Below, one piece after another: positions 63,874 through 64,000 of a DNA stretch of 64,000 nt. Position 1 is the stretch's first letter. Each line of letters opens with the position of its first letter. Source of the DNA: Myroides sp. NP-2 (GTDB lineage Bacteria > Bacteroidota > Bacteroidia > Flavobacteriales > Flavobacteriaceae). The DNA lies in NCBI RefSeq assembly GCF_014145665.1, contig NZ_JACHTD010000002.1, positions 283,377 to 347,376 on the forward strand. The letters run 5' to 3'. The notes under the pieces are model-generated. The model was not told where the DNA came from, did no database searches, and saw only the letters and a list, made by a program, of their open reading frames with translations. Made by a program: the position numbers and the translations under genes.

Positions 63874-64000
63874 TGTACGTCCCTGACATAGGTTGACCAT
63901 AAAAAATCAATTTTCCTATGAAAGTTAACGTTCAACAAATCAAAAAAAATCGTATTTATTCAGAAGAATTTAAACGCGAGATTGTTAGTTTATTTGAAAA
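63874..64000 (+). mobile_element. IS3-type insertion sequence, left end (cut by window)
   Basis: The sequence TGTACGTCCCTGACATAGG at 63874 is a plausible left inverted repeat, followed closely by a transposase OrfA start. The right end lies outside the window, so the terminal repeat cannot be confirmed. Confidence 0.65.
63918..64000 (+). CDS. IS3-family transposase OrfA, N-terminal fragment
   Basis: The first 27 codons (MKVNVQQIKKNRIYSEEFKR, then EIVSLFE) show the YSEEFKREIV start of the OrfA helix-turn-helix. Runs off the window end. The short spacing to the putative inverted repeat fits an IS3-type element. Confidence 0.75.
   Translation, partial: MKVNVQQIKKNRIYSEEFKREIVSLFE

Overview
The window looks like the chromosome of a flavobacterium (Bacteroidota, Flavobacteriales; a Myroides- or Flavobacterium-like organism is my inference). 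The DNA is AT-rich. Promoters carry the Bacteroidota -7 element TAnnTTTG. Many exported proteins have short lipoprotein signals. A complete flexirubin-type (aryl polyene plus dialkylresorcinol) pigment cluster is present, with a tyrosine ammonia-lyase very like the Flavobacterium johnsoniae enzyme.

Left part (1-19.5 kb), mostly housekeeping. It holds the 3' end of a LuxR-type regulator, a suf iron-sulfur operon (sufA-B-C-D, minus strand, no sufS/sufE), an MBL-fold hydrolase, a subtilisin-like lipoprotein protease, an M1 aminopeptidase and rnpA. These are followed by pgk / lytic transglycosylase / DUF4837 lipoprotein (minus), holB, a PIF1-like helicase with a C-terminal helix-turn-helix, a Skp/OmpH-like lipoprotein and a methyltransferase.

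Middle part (19.5-27 kb), probably the replication-origin region. mnmG and ybeY (minus) are each followed by a perfect 16-bp parS-type palindrome, TGTTCCACGTGGAACA. One copy is built into the mnmG terminator hairpin and the other into the last codons of ybeY. Next comes about 2.7 kb without genes. It contains twelve tandem copies of a 104-bp repeat, each with an internal dyad, and then a cluster of nine DnaA-box-like nonamers (TTATCAACA/TTATTAACA and close variants) within 465 bp. Genes left of this point are mainly on the minus strand and genes to the right are nearly all on the plus strand, as expected for divergent replication forks.

Right part (25.7-56.2 kb), the flexirubin cluster. It starts with a divergent halogenase-like flavoenzyme. 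The plus strand then runs: tyrosine ammonia-lyase, ketoreductase, ketosynthase, ACP, acyltransferase, darA, darB, two hotdog dehydratases, an uncharacterised 134-residue protein, a BtrH_N protein, an ABC exporter pair and a thioesterase. Further on are a ketosynthase, a degenerate thiolase-fold protein, a second ACP, a KS/chain-length-factor pair, a NodB deacetylase, a LolA-like protein and a lipoprotein. After an outer-membrane protein with its own terminator come a third hotdog dehydratase, a small exported protein, GT2-DUF2062, an MMPL-PlsC fusion, an FAD oxidoreductase, a C45 Ntn-hydrolase lipoprotein and an acyl-activating ligase. In the expected pathway, tyrosine is deaminated to 4-coumarate, activated, loaded on ACP and extended to an aryl polyene. 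DarA/DarB make the dialkylresorcinol. The two are esterified and the product is moved to the outer membrane.

Far right (56.2-64 kb): gltX, two lipoproteins, an SPFH/band-7 protein, a minus-strand trio of small envelope-stress-type proteins (YtxH, holin-like, DUF6327-like), glnS, folB, tRNA-Cys(GCA), and the start of an IS3-type insertion sequence that runs off the window.
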